64,000 nucleotides of DNA from Tubiluchus corallicola. Taxonomy: Eukaryota; Priapulida; Priapulimorpha; Priapulimorphida; Tubiluchidae. Position 1 is the stretch's first letter. Every line of letters starts with the position of its first letter. The translations under genes and the position numbers were made by a program. Below, piece after piece: positions 1-11,261 of this stretch. The stretch is from positions 35,001-99,000 of the forward strand of contig JAQGDQ010000258.1 in the NCBI GenBank assembly GCA_030141605.1, written 5' to 3'. The notes under the pieces were generated by a model. It was not told where the DNA came from and searched no databases. It saw nothing but the letters and a program-made list of their open reading frames with translations.

Positions 1-1988
1 AAACAATGTAAATTTCCTAGGAAACCATCGAGACCACATCTAGACTTTAATTCACGAATAAGAGGGTTAATATACAGTGTGAAGAGGAAACAGGATGACG
101 GCGAACCCTGCTTCACACCTAATGTAACACCAATAACGGCAGCACCAAGGACCAGCTGCGTATTCACATACATGGCAGCAAGAGCAGAGAGCATCACAAG
201 ACCACAGCCAAGAGCTCTCAAGGCCCTAATCAAACCAGAACGTGGAACTCTATCGTAAGCTTTCGAGAAGTCTACGAAAACGATATATAATTTCTTCTTT
301 TTAAACAGTGCATAGTCCATTAATAGTCTTAGAGTCACAATCCACTCAATGCAGGATCTACCCTTTTGGGCGCCAGCCTGCTCCCTATCGGGTTTGAACC
401 ACATCTCTAAACGTTTGCACAAAATTCGATCGTATATTTTCGCAAGGGAGTCCATGATTGACAAACCGCGGTAATTATCGCAGTCCTTACGAGATCCTCT
501 CTTAAAAATAGTAACAAGGCGGCTAAAGCACCACGGAATCGGGAAAGATCGCGAAAAGAATATGAAATTCAGAACAAAACACAGGTAATTAATCCAAGTA
601 TCTGGGATAAAATTGAACACAGCACCAGGAATACCAGAGGGTCCACCACTACTACTTGATTTACATTCGGAAGCAGCAGAAACAAACTCATCGAAAGCGA
701 TCGGATCATCTGTGATAGGGATACTTGGACCATCGCACAGTGATAATAAGTCCTCTGGACCATCACGATCTGGGTTGAGAAGATCCTCGAAATGACGTTT
801 GAATTCTTCGCTAGTTGGAGATTCAAAGGATTCAGATTCAATCGTGTTTTCTTTCCAGTCTATGGCATTCCATATTTCCTTAGAATCATTGAGCTCGAGC
901 ATACGGCGCCAACGATCCGTCGGCTGATAACGATTGATGAGACGATTCGGAGCTTTACATCTAATCAGTTTATCACGGAAAACATTATTAATATCAGTAA
1001 CACAACTATTTACATCATCCACATCATCAGGAGGTTCAACTGAAGACATCACTCTCTGAAATTCAACACAGTCTGTTTCAGCAATACGGATCTGACGGCT
1101 ACAATGTTTGCGGTTTGGAGTTTTAACTTCAGCTGCATGAGCACCTAAGGCTTCGGATCTGATAAGAAGATTGTGAGGTAAGGCTCCACGAGATAACATG
1201 TTGATATCAAAAATCACAGACAGAGGGGCATGATTCGAAGGTAATCGTAAGTCTTGATTGACAGTGAAATTGACAACACTATCGATTAGTGCAGGAGAAA
1301 TAAGACAATAGTCTAATTCAGAAATCCAATTCTCACGTTTTCTATACGTCAGATTACTTTTAAATGTTCTGCCTTTATACTGAATGCTATTTACAACGAT
1401 TAAAGAGTTAAAAGAATTATAAACAACTTTGGCATTTTCATTCGGGGATCCAATCGAATCCTCGGAAGCAAGATATCGTGCACCACTGTCACTAACATTA
1501 CGTAAAAATTTGTTAATAGCAGGCCCGAAACGGGCATTCAAATCACCAAGTATCACAAATTGATCATGAGGGTTGGACATCATAACTTCGTTGATTTTTG
1601 CTAAGCATTCAAGTGAGTGGTAATGAGAGTCAGATGGCGTGAGATAAACACATACAAAAACAATACCAGGTATATTATTGAGGCGTAGCACAATAACATC
1701 GGAACCAAATTCGACCGATTGAATCGAAGAGGCTAGCACATTTGAAATCAGTATAGCACAACCACCACGGTGACCAGCTGCTTGATTAGTTCGGAGAGTT
1801 TTATACCCAGGCATTGTGAACTTCAACGGAGTTTTGATTTCATTTAAGAATATCATATCAGATTTACATAAACTTTGGCGAACAAAGTCGATCTCCAGTT
1901 TATTTTTCATGGCATTAATGTTCCAATGTGTAATACGGAGTTCAGTGCAACTATCTCGATTGTTTACAAAAAAGACATTGGTTGCCAA
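1..1988 (-). CDS. LINE A ORF2: endonuclease-reverse transcriptase, 3' partial
   Basis: Reverse-complement translation is open from just after a TAG at 1989-1991 to the window edge, about 660 codons. The endonuclease domain shows HWNINAM near the start, NEIKTP, GDLNARFGP (catalytic Asp/Asn) and SNHAPLSV (catalytic His). The reverse transcriptase shows NYRGLSIMDSLAKIYDRIL, the first catalytic Asp in FVDFSKAYDRVPR, and GVKQGSPSSC. The first ATG is at 1910, but that would remove the first endonuclease strand, so translation more likely starts in the short overlap with ORF1, which lies in another frame. The product would nick target DNA and copy its own RNA there. Confidence 0.85.
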   Translation of the reverse strand, partial: MATNVFFVNNRDSCTELRITHWNINAMKNKLEIDFVRQSLCKSDMIFLNEIKTPLKFTMPGYKTLRTNQAAGHRGGCAILISNVLASSIQSVEFGSDVIVLRLNNIPGIVFVCVYLTPSDSHYHSLECLAKINEVMMSNPHDQFVILGDLNARFGPAINKFLRNVSDSGARYLASEDSIGSPNENAKVVYNSFNSLIVVNSIQYKGRTFKSNLTYRKRENWISELDYCLISPALIDSVVNFTVNQDLRLPSNHAPLSVIFDINMLSRGALPHNLLIRSEALGAHAAEVKTPNRKHCSRQIRIAETDCVEFQRVMSSVEPPDDVDDVNSCVTDINNVFRDKLIRCKAPNRLINRYQPTDRWRRMLELNDSKEIWNAIDWKENTIESESFESPTSEEFKRHFEDLLNPDRDGPEDLLSLCDGPSIPITDDPIAFDEFVSAASECKSSSSGGPSGIPGAVFNFIPDTWINYLCFVLNFIFFSRSFPIPWCFSRLVTIFKRGSRKDCDNYRGLSIMDSLAKIYDRILCKRLEMWFKPDREQAGAQKGRSCIEWIVTLRLLMDYALFKKKKLYIVFVDFSKAYDRVPRSGLIRALRALGCGLVMLSALAAMYVNTQLVLGAAVIGVTLGVKQGSPSSCFLFTLYINPLIRELKSRCGLDGFLGNLHC

Positions 1989-2731
1989 CTATCAATAACA
2001 ACACCGTCCCGGGTGATCTCACGCTTTTTCTTGTCAAACTCAATATGGCATCCCCGGTTTTCAGGTTTGTCACGTTCGCACTTCTCAGCGTCAAATAGCC
2101 GCTTCCATTCGGCACGAACTGCAGGGTGGGTGTCTCGCTTCACTCTGACTTTTTTCACAGCAGCATTGGCAGACGATTGAAGCTTATTAGCATTCTTCAC
2201 GACATTGTCCCTTTGGTCATGATTTTCAACAATGACCAACACAGGACGATCACGGCCATTCGTAGCTGTACCGAGTCTCTTGTATGAGACGACAGCAGCT
2301 TCCACATCCACTACATCAAGAATTTTCCTTATCTTATCATCGTCGGAATTAGCACCATCGATATCCTCATTTTCACTTAAGCCCATCATAATTAAGTTCT
2401 GGTTTCGGAGACGACCGTCAACCTGCTCCAAAAACCGTTGTTGATTTTTAACAACTTGACGCAAGACATTCACTTCAGTCTTTAATTCAGAATGTTTGTC
2501 TTCAATCTTTTGGGACAATTTTTCCTCCAGATTTTGAAATTTAGTGTTAATATTATTAGATAGTTCATCCAGGCGTTTCAACACAGCTGAATCGGCACCA
2601 CCAGAAGCGGCCGAAGGGGGGGCAGCCAGTATGATTTCTATCATATCGTCCTTCGTAATGGCTTTCAGCTTCTTACGGTCACATGCACACAGCTCATCGA
2701 TACTCTTCGGTTTGTCAGACATATTCAACAA
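1964..2731 (-). CDS. LINE A ORF1 protein (coiled coil, RNA-binding type)
   Basis: 255 aa from ATG at 2731. The N-terminus is acidic and basic mixed, then an Ala/Gly-rich stretch (about residues 36-47), then a heptad-rich coiled-coil segment (about 48-105; leucines in LKRLDELSNNIN through LRQVV). It is followed by RNQNLIMMGLSE, which looks like the first strand of an RRM-like fold, and a basic C-terminus. Such proteins trimerise and coat the element RNA. The stop overlaps the start of the ORF2 frame by about 25 nt, which suggests coupled translation. Function is inferred from architecture and position; no close family was named. Confidence 0.75.
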   Translation of the reverse strand: MLNMSDKPKSIDELCACDRKKLKAITKDDMIEIILAAPPSAASGGADSAVLKRLDELSNNINTKFQNLEEKLSQKIEDKHSELKTEVNVLRQVVKNQQRFLEQVDGRLRNQNLIMMGLSENEDIDGANSDDDKIRKILDVVDVEAAVVSYKRLGTATNGRDRPVLVIVENHDQRDNVVKNANKLQSSANAAVKKVRVKRDTHPAVRAEWKRLFDAEKCERDKPENRGCHIEFDKKKREITRDGVVIDSWQPMSFL

Positions 2732-2760
2732 ATAATGCAGGTATCAGAAATAGGGGAAGT

Positions 2761-3418
2761 GAACCAGTCTATTTCTGACAAGACTTGTTAAGTCACAATG
2801 CAAGCTATCACACAGCAGGTATACTAACCTGCACTGCTACAAAAGGTTCAAGTTTTGCACAATAGAGCGATTACAAATTACTCGAGTGTCGTTGTCTTAC
2901 AAGTTTTCCAGTTAGCAGATAGAAATGTATTACAAAGAAATTATATAGTTATCATACGTTTTTTATTGATATCTCAAAAATAATTTGAGATTATAAAGTC
3001 TCATCACTACCACTGCGTGCAGCACACATTACCGAACACGCTGCTATTTGTTTCATCAAGCTCACGAACTTTTACACGAATAAATTTCACTTAAATTGCG
3101 GAGCTGAAAAAATACGTCCACCCACTGCAACAGCTGTACATTGCGGGTCTGTGCAATATACATATACATTAGTAAGACCTCAAATGTGCAATATACAGTA
3201 TGTAAGCCAAGAATACTACAAAGTGCTGGTTAGTTAACATAGTGATTAGGTGCAATGAATAGATCAGCCACTGAACTTTGAAATGCTGCTGATTTTTTGC
3301 TCTATGTAAGATGGTGACTTAAATTAAGAGTTGACTTGAATGCGATTTCCACACTTTAGCTTTTCCCAAAGAATAAGAGTTAATAGATACATATACATGT
3401 ATGTGAACATGTGCGTGC
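2761..3418. other. Non-coding stretch, nothing recognised
   Basis: No exon with good splice sites and no clear repeat. Part of it may be the 5' untranslated region of LINE A. It lies inside the intron downstream of the fourth cadherin-like exon. Confidence 0.5.
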
Positions 3419-3902
3419 ATGTGCAGTGTGTGTGTGTGTGTGTGCACGCGTGTAGTGCATGCGTGTTTGTGTGTGTCTGTGTTTGTGTGTGCATACGTGC
3501 GCGCCTGTTTGGGTGTATGTGTATGTGTGTGTGTGTGTGTGTGTGCGTGCATGCATGTGTCTGAGGGTGTGTGTGTGTGTGTATGTGTATGTGCGTGCAC
3601 GTGTAGTGTGTATGGTATAAACGTGTGTGTGTGTGTGTGTTTGTGTGCGTGCATGTGTGTGTGTTTGTGTGCGTGCATGTGTGTGTGTGTGCGTGTACGT
3701 GCGTGCATGTTTGTATGTGTGTTTGTGTGAGGGTGTGTGTGTGCCTATGTGAGGGTATGTGCGTGCCAGTGTGTGTGTGTGCATGAGTGAGTTTGTGCAT
3801 GTGTGCCTGTGAGAGGGTGTGTGCGCATATGCATGTGTGTGAGGGTGTGTGTGTGTGTGTGTGTGCGTGTGCATATGCATGTGTGTGAGGATGTGTGTCT
3901 GT
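3419..3902. repeat. Interrupted (TG)n microsatellite, about 480 bp
   Basis: Nearly pure alternating TG with TGCG, TGCA and TGTATG interruptions. Such alternating purine-pyrimidine tracts can adopt Z-DNA. The long Cys/Val or His/Thr open frames in it on both strands are repeat artefacts. Confidence 0.97.
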
Positions 3903-4007
3903 ACAAGGCACATTATGCATAGAATATCAGTATTTTCCAAATAATGGCATCGGGTGAAATCATTTAAAAAATCTAAAGTTTATATTTAAAACTAAGTTTT
4001 GAAATAC

Positions 4008-7000
4008 CTCGTTTATTTCAATTTTGCCGCTTGGAATCACTTCCTGCCAGACGGGTGCATTGTCGTTTATATCCGTAACACGTAAAGTCATGCCAACTTC
4101 TGTCTGAAAGTTCAACAGAAACTGCTAAATGAAAAACCAAAGATTTTTCAAAATAGCTAGAGCAATTTGCAGAGTTGTAGTAGATCTGTCTACTATAAGC
4201 ACCTATCATTTGACCTCTCTTTGAAAATATGTAGTACATCTGTCTACTATAAGCACCTATCTTTTGACCTCTCTTTGTAGATCTGTAGTACATCTGTCTA
4301 CTATAAGCACCTATCATTTGACCTCTCTTTGAAAATATGTAGTACATCTGTCTACTATAAGCACCTATCATTTGACCTCTCTTTGTAGATCTGTAGTACA
4401 TCCGTCTACTATAAGCACATTTCATTTGACCTCTCTTTGCAGATCTGTAGTAGATCCGTATGGTGTCTAAAGGTCTTGGTATTGCCGGAGCTGGCCACTC
4501 GGGGATGAGCTCCCAGTGACCTACAAAGTGGCTCCAAGAGGCTTGTGCAACTCTACCACCTCTGCCAGACAAACTCCTACGCTCTGCCTCCTCGTGGCGA
4601 CACTGGTTTTACTAAATGAGCTAGGTGTGAAAGCGAGCTATTGGCGCTATAACCGATAAAAATGCTTGCGGGATGCCTACACTGTATCTCGACACTAGGC
4701 GGAGGAGCTGCATAAGCAGCCAACGGCTAGAGGGCGCAGGAGGTCAAGCGACCCAACGGCCATGTGTAGAGGAGTAAACCTTCCAAATCAGGAGTGGAGC
4801 CCCGAAGGCGGACCAGTGCAGCATGCTCACTGACTCCGGCAGCTCCTGCAGCCAACCTGGTGTCAAACGTATCGCTCTGCTTTCCTTTGGACTACACCAG
4901 GGAGGAAGAGAGGGGGTTCCTGATGTCTGGGCAACTCAGGATCTCCATATATCTTGCCCAGGCGTGCGCCCTGGAGAGGCCACTTCAGTGTCACTGCTTC
5001 AGTGACAGAAACAACACGAGAGGCAGCAGTTACGAGTTATAAGCCTAGAGCGAATTGGCGTGAGCTCGGGCGCTACGGGTTGCCTCCGACGCTGGGAGGG
5101 ATCATCGCATCCCAACGGTCGGCTACCGCCCGCCTAAGCTGGGCAGCCCCCAGCCAATTAGGTGCCGACCCGTCACGGTTGCCTGCTCCAATGGGTGCTT
5201 GGAGCTTAGGATAAACTCCGAATAGCATACCGCAAAGCCTGCACCAAGCAAAAAGAAAAGAAAGAAATTAAAGCCGCCAGCGCTTAGACTGGCAACCTGG
5301 AATGTTAGGACCTTATGTCCTGGGATCGCCAATGATCCAAGTCAGATTGGCGATGCAAGGAAAACAGCCATCATCAACAATGAACTCAAGCGGCTCAACA
5401 TCGATATTGCCGCGCTGCAGGAAACCAGACTTCCATCCAATGGCAGCTTAAAGGAAGAGGACTATACATTCTTCTGGCAAGGAAGGGCACCAGAGGAGCA
5501 CCGCATGCATGGCGTGGGTTTTGCAGTGAGGAACTCTCTGCTCTCTGCTATCGAACCACCTTCAGAGGGCACTGCTCGTACCCTTTCTCTTCGCCTCACA
5601 ACCACCACAGGGCCCGTAAATATCCTAAGCGTTTATGCTCCAACGCTCCTAGCGACTGCAGAAAATAAAGATGAATTCTACGCCGAGCTTGAGACCGCCA
5701 TCAAAAATATTCCCGCATCTGAGTACTTGTTCCTGCTTCGAGACTTCAACGCTCGGACCGGCTCCGACCAGTCCCACTGGCCCCGCTGTATTGGTCACTT
5801 TGGTGTTGGCAAACTGAACGAAAACGGGCAAAGATTACTGGAATTGTGCTCATATCATGATTTATGCATCACGAATACATTCTTCCCCACAAAGTCCATC
5901 CACAGAGTGTCCTGGCGTCACCCCAGATCTCGCCACTGGCACCAATTGGATCTCGTCATTACTCGAAGATCCTCGCTAAACTGTGTCAACAACACACGCA
6001 GCTACCATAGCGCAGATTGCGACACGGACCACTCAATGGTCGCCAGCAAGGTACGTCTACAACCAAAACGTATCCATCATTCAAAGCCAAAAGGACGACC
6101 TCGCATTAACACTGCCAAGTTCGCAGTTCCTGAGATAGTAAAACGCTATACTGATACCATGAAAGAAGCCCTCAAGGACCACCCAACCGGTAACGCAGAT
6201 GAAAGATGGAGTCACATACGCGATGTAACTTACAAGTCTGCTCTCAACACCTTCGGAAAAAGAGAGAGAGTGAACCCAGACTGGTTTGAAGCTGGAATCA
6301 TGGACATTGAGCCAGCTATTTCCCACAAAAGGACTGCTCTCCTCAGTTACAAAGCAAATCCTAGTGAAAGCACACTCGCAGTTCTCAGGAAGGCCAGAAG
6401 CGACGTACAGCGGATTGCCCGGCAGTGCGCAAACAATTACTGGCAGTCTATATGCCTGAGTATCCAAACGTCAGCTGACCGTGGTAATATTCGCGGCATG
6501 TATGAGGGAATGAAGAAGGCCTTTGGCCCCAGTATCACCAAGATTGCCCCTGTGAAGTCCACCACTGGAGAAATCATCACTGACCATGCCAAACAAATGG
6601 AGAGATGGGCAGAACACTACCAAAAGCTGTTCTCAAGACAAACCACTGTCACAGAAAGAGCTGTGGAATACACGACCCCCTTGCCAGTCATAGAGGAGCT
6701 CGACGATCCACCTACCAGTGAGGAGCTCATCAAAGCTATCGACTCTCTGGCGAGCGGCAAAGCTCCTGGAAGTGATTGTATACCCCCAGAGGCCATTAAA
6801 GCAGGTAAACAAACCTGTCTCCTCGAGCATTTGCACGACCTCCTTTTACAATGCTGGGATGAAGGTACTGTGCCTCAGGACATGCGTGATGCCAACATCA
6901 TTACCCTTTACAAAAATAAAGGCGATCGGAGCGATTGCAACAACTATCGCGGAATATCCCTCCTCTCCACCGTGGGAAAGACCTTTGCCCGCGTGCTACT

Positions 7001-9696
7001 AAACAGACTCCACCGTCTCGCCGAACGGGTTTACCCAGAAGCACAATGCGGTTTCAGGGCAGAGAGATCCACCATCGACATGATATTCTCTCTAAGACAG
7101 CTCCAGGAAAAATGCCGCGAACAACGACGGCCCCTGTTTATAGCATTCATTGACTTGACCAAAGCATTTGATTTGGTTAGCAGATCGGGCCTGTTTACAC
7201 TCCTGCAGAGAATTGGATGCCCCCCAAAGCTGCTGAGACTGATTACTTCCTTCCACGAGGAAATGAAAGGTACTGTTCAGTCCGACGGCTCTTCCTCACA
7301 CCCATTCCCAATCAAAAGCGGAGTTAAACAAGGATGTGTCCTCGCCCCAACCCTCTTTGGTATCCTGTTCTCTCTGCTGCTGCGCTATGCATTTAAAGAA
7401 ACTGAAGAGGGAGTCTATTTACACACACGAAGCGACGGCAGCCTGTTCAACCTCTCTCGTCTCCGAGCAAAGTCACGGGTTCGCAAAGTTCTCATTCGTG
7501 AAATGCTGTTTGCAGATGATGCCGCACTGACAGCTCACACTGAAGCCGGCCTCCAAGGCCTCATTGACAACTTTGCCCGTGCCTGCAGTGAGTTTGGCCT
7601 CACAATCAGCATCCAAAAGACCAAGGTTTTAGGCCAAAATGTTTCCCCGGCCCCTCACATCTCCATCGATGACTGCTGCCTTGACGTGGTGGAAGATTTC
7701 ACCTATCTTGGTTCTGTTATTTCCAGCAATCTTAGCTTGGCCACAGAACTGAACTCCAGAATCGGCAAGGCCTCATCAACGATGGCTCGCTTAACAAAGA
7801 GGGTGTGGGAAAACAACATGCTGACTATCAGGACAAAGTCCCAGGTGTACCAAGCCTGTGTACTGAGCACACTGTTGTACGGGAGCGAGAGTTGGACTCT
7901 GTATAGCCATCAAGAACGCAGGCTCAATGCTTTCCACCAACGCTGCCTCAGAAGAATCCTGGGCATCTCATGGCAGGAGCACATAACCAACAAGGATGTG
8001 CTAGCAAAAGCTGGAATCCCTAGCACGTCTGCGCTGGCTAGGCCATGTTTCCCGCATGCAGGACGGCAGATTGCCCAAGGACATTCTGTACGGTGAGCTT
8101 GCTACTGGCTCCCGACCCACCGGGAGGCCACTGCTCCGCTACAAAGATGTATGTAAACGGGACCTCAAGGCAGGCGGCATTACACCAGCAAATTACGAGG
8201 CGCTTGCGGCAGGTCGAAGCAACTGGAAATCTGCTGTTAGGACAGCCATTAACAGAGCGGAGAAAACAAGGGAGGAAAAACAAGAGGATGAAAAGACTCG
8301 CAGGCACCAGAAAGATGCCCTACCTCATCCGGATGAAACAGCCTTCCAATGTGTAACCTGCAGCCGGAACTGCCGCTCAAGGATCGGACTGCTCAGTCAC
8401 AGTCGACGCTGCAGCTCCATCAATTTTATTAATAACTGACTCTCTTGGCGCACAATCCATTGTCTTTCGAGACAGAAGGATGCCAACAAGTAGATCCGTC
8501 TACTATAAGCACATTTCATTTGACCTCTCTTTGCAGATCTGTAGTAGATCTGTCTACTGTAAGCACATATCATTTGAGCTCTCTTTGTAGATCTGTAGTA
8601 GATCTGTCTATTATAAGCACCTATCATTTGACAACTCTTTGTAGATCTGTAGTACATCTGTCTACTAAAAGCACATATCATTTGACCTCTCTTTGTAGAT
8701 CTGTAGTAGATCTGTCTATTATAAGCACCTATCATTTGACCTCTCTTTGTAGATCTGTAGTAGATCTGTCTACTATAAGCACATATCATTTGACCTCTCT
8801 TTGTAGATCTGTAGTAGATCTGTCTACTATAAGCACATATCATTTGACCTCTCTTTGCAGATCTATAGTAGATCTGTCTACTATAATTGCATTGCATTTG
8901 ACCTCTCTTTGTAGATCTGTAGTACATCTGTCTACTATGAGCACCTATCATTTGACCTCTCTTTGCAGATCTGTTGTAAATCTGTCTACTATAATTACAC
9001 ATCATTTGACCTCTCTTTGTAGATCTATTTGTTATAGTCACATCTCGTTTCATTACCTGTGCAGGACTTTCTAACGGATCCCAATAAAGCCAGTCAATAT
9101 GATACGCAGGCCGCACCTGTGAACACAGTTAAAACTGTTATGACATTTCAACAACAAAAACTAGATATAATAATAATTATTATTATGCTTAAGTCATTTT
9201 TAATCACTCTAACCCTATTCTTAGGTATAAATAAATAATCATTACTGAATGATTCAGTTAACTGATGATTTAATCTTTTGTTTATTTTTATATAATAGCT
9301 GTTGTTGAAATGCACACAAAACTTGCTAAAACTCGTACCATTTCTAGTCGCAGATTCGTTCTAAAAGCTGTTACATCAACAAGCTTAACCAATATTGTTT
9401 TTGCAAAAGTTATGTAAAAAACGTAAAAATGAGTATTTTCAACAATTTGCAGGAACAATTGCAACTAAAGATGAGATAGTTTGTAAAAAAAACAAAAACT
9501 ATCTAATATAAATTAGTATATATATAGTATATGAACGTTGAACACATTTACTGTTGTTGTTATTAAAATTGATAAATGCTCAAGTTTAATTAATTATTCC
9601 ATCAATTTAAACTGTTGTTGTTGCTGCTCCTGCTGTTGTTTATTATTATTATTTTTATAGTTATTATTATTATTATTACTATTATTATAATTATAA

Positions 9697-9739
<43 letters not shown>

Positions 9740-9742
9740 TAC

Positions 9743-9774
<32 letters not shown>

Positions 9775-11067
9775 AGATTATTATTGCCAATCGAATGAAC
9801 AAGCATGCATAAAATTTTAAATAAAAAATTTAAAATGAAGTACTGAATTGGTTCCTCGTTTACAAGGATCTCACTTGATCATTGAGGCACAGTGGTCTAT
9901 TGGTCATGATATTCGTCTAGCAAGTTAAAGGTCCCTGGTTCGTATCCATGTTCCTTCCTGACATTTTCAAATTTATTTTTTATAGATAAGTTCGGCTCCA
10001 TGATATAATAACAGTGGATAAATTTCAAATTTCACCATTGTTCAAGTGTAACTGCTAACTTACCGACCAATCTAAACTGTGTGCAATCAAAGTAATGCTA
10101 AGTTCTGCTTCATTTCCATCAATTGTGTCAAATTGTATTATAGATTCTGGAATAAGCTGATTATCATATCTAACTTCTTTGACGGTTGCATGCACTTGTC
10201 CTAGGTTACTACTAAAATTTGCCACTGCCAATTCATGCCCTGCAAATAGAAGTTTTACAAAATCAGTCCTTGCACAGCCGAAATTCAATTATGAAGACTT
10301 AAACAATAACTTTATCACAAAAGTGTCATATTATTATTATTATTATTAATGATACTACTACTAATAATAATAATAATTACAATGATAATAATCATAACAA
10401 TAATAATAAATTACTTTATATTGTTAATAAGATCAGTAGTGTTTTTTTTGGTGAACCAGTGGGGTACCCTGGGATGGCGTGACATTTAACCAGTTGCTAT
10501 ATTTAACATTTTAATTCATTAAAAATTTTCTTTTCCAATTCCATAAGTTTTCAGACAGATAAGCATAATGGTAAGAAATAACTTCGTAAGGAAAGTTTTT
10601 TTGCTTTAGGCAGGGGCACCGGCAGGGGCACTGACTATATGAATTACATATACAGGTAGATCTAAGGCACTCCAAATCCCTTCTGCCTCTCACACATTCC
10701 CTTTAGAATGAACAAAAAGGCTCCCACACTGCCCCCCCCCCCCCATAGAAGAGGCGAAGGGGGCCGCTGCCTCCTGACCCCATGGCTTTGCGTCTCTGTT
10801 TTTAGGACATAGTTTAAAATTTGCTTTCCTTCCTTTTCAAAAGTGCTAATATATTTAAATAATAAAAAACTACGATTCTCAACAGGTCTGTGATGCAAAC
10901 TATTAGTCAATAATTAATTACGATGTTAATGACTCACCTACAGTTTCGTTTTCAAACACAGAAAGAGTCAAAAGGTCAGGTCCATTGTCTAATGTTACCG
11001 CCAATGAGTAATGCGAAAACACTGCAACAGATGTCAGCACCAGTATTAACACATTTGAGATCCTCAT
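4008..11067 (-). CDS. Cadherin-like protein, first four coding exons (3' partial)
   Basis: Exons on the minus strand: 11067-10938, 10239-10064, 9116-9057 and 4103-4008. All have GT/AG borders and join in one frame to give 154 residues. ATG at 11067 starts a signal peptide (MRISNVLILVLTSVAVFSHY). Exons 1-2 look like a divergent first extracellular cadherin strand set (SVFENETVGHELA, then FDTIDGNEAELSITL). Exon 4 carries VTDINDNAPVW, the classic calcium-binding linker motif that ends a cadherin repeat. The gene must continue to the left past base 1. Acceptor tttcag lies 20 nt before the ATG, with a good donor (gtaag) at 11260 that could close a 5' UTR exon. Intron 3 (9056-4104) was enlarged from about 0.9 to 5 kb by LINE B. 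The subfamily (protocadherin, Fat-like or other) cannot be told from one repeat. Confidence 0.75.
4165..4459. repeat. 54-bp minisatellite, left part (about 5.4 copies)
   Basis: Unit of 54 bp with core ATCTGTCTACTATAAGCAC and CATTTGACCTCTCTTTG. Because 54 is a multiple of three, both strands stay open as an 18-residue periodic frame, which is not evidence of coding. The array continues at 8489 after the inserted LINE B. Confidence 0.95.
4460..8488 (+). mobile_element. Non-LTR retrotransposon B, near full length, in minisatellite
   Basis: A 4.03-kb element with a GC-richer 5' leader (4460-5225), one long ORF2, a C-terminal zinc finger and a short 3' tail ending gatgccaacaa with no poly-A. It is flanked by an 11-bp direct repeat, AGTAGATCCGT (4449-4459 and 8489-8499), and removing one copy plus the element restores a continuous 54-bp array. 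A 100-bp copy of the same 3' end at 39593-39692 independently confirms the 3' terminus. One frameshift near 8025 makes this copy inactive as it stands. Confidence 0.92.
5226..8439 (+). pseudogene. LINE B ORF2 endonuclease-RT, one frameshift
   Basis: The frame is open from 5226, upstream of the first ATG at 5505, and the endonuclease really starts in the ATG-less part (LATWNVRTL, then ALQETRLP). Then come FNARTG, TDHSMV, and the RT motifs NNYRGISLLSTVGK, IAFIDLTKAFD, GVKQGCVLAPTLFG and LFADDAALTA. The usual GDFN of the endonuclease reads RDFN here. The frame ends at 8096, but the correct continuation (LRWLGHVSRMQDGRLPKD) is in the next frame, so a single-base indel lies near 8005-8030. The second segment runs to a stop at 8437-8439 and ends with a Cys/His finger (CVTCSRNC...LLSHSRRC). 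The element family is widespread in invertebrates; I left the clade open. Confidence 0.88.
8489..9035. repeat. 54-bp minisatellite, right part (about 10 copies)
   Basis: Same unit as the left part, starting with the target-site duplication. It stops about 20 nt short of the third cadherin-like exon donor (9056), so the array fills the start of that intron. Confidence 0.95.
9640..9785. repeat. (TTA)n microsatellite
   Basis: Imperfect trinucleotide run in intron 2 of the cadherin-like gene. A shorter (TAA/TAT) run occurs at about 10330-10410 in intron 1. Confidence 0.95.
9884..9960 (+). repeat. tRNA-like remnant (SINE head or tRNA pseudogene)
   Basis: Contains an A-box-like GGTCTATTGGTCATG and a B-box-like GGTTCGTATCC at tRNA spacing, but the anticodon stem does not pair, so it is not a working tRNA. 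Lies in intron 2 of the cadherin-like gene. Confidence 0.4.
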
Positions 11068-11261
11068 GACGTATCAGGAAAGAATTCAACTGAAAATAAG
11101 AAATAAAAAAACTCGCTGAATCCTCAATCAACAATTTTTGCTATTAAACTCAGAAAAGTCATTGGGAGGCATTTAAAACTGTTTGCACCACGCAATCTTT
11201 TCACGAACTGAATCCCGAAATTTCAAATTCATTTTAGTTCATAACGAAAATAATTCTTACG

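Larger units (their letters stand above)
1..2760 (-). mobile_element. Non-LTR retrotransposon A (LINE), cut by window start
   Basis: Read on the minus strand this is ORF1 (1964-2731) followed by a long ORF2 that stays open to base 1, with an apurinic-type endonuclease and then a reverse transcriptase. No stop interrupts either frame, so the copy looks recent. The 5' limit is approximate because no terminal repeat or target duplication is visible above ORF1. The catalytic FADD-type RT motif and the 3' end lie outside the window. I did not assign a clade. It runs in the same direction as the cadherin-like gene next to it and probably sits in a downstream intron of that gene. Confidence 0.85.

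Noticed and set aside
2880-3170. Possible next cadherin exon on the minus strand (acceptor tgcacag near 3150)
   Set aside because: In the phase required by the previous exon the peptide shows no cadherin features, and no good donor follows.
3319-3940. Long His/Thr- or Cys/Val-rich open frames in both directions
   Set aside because: They are translations of a (TG)n microsatellite; no splice sites or domains.
5505-8096. 863-aa open frame as a host gene
   Set aside because: Endonuclease and reverse-transcriptase motifs and flanking target duplication show it is a LINE.
8397-9116. 239-aa and 209-aa repeat proteins on opposite strands
   Set aside because: The 54-bp minisatellite is a multiple of three, so frames stay open by construction; one of them runs over the cadherin-like exon on its own strand by chance.
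9594-9812. Poly-Asn / poly-Ile / poly-Leu open frames
   Set aside because: Translation of (TTA)n in several frames.
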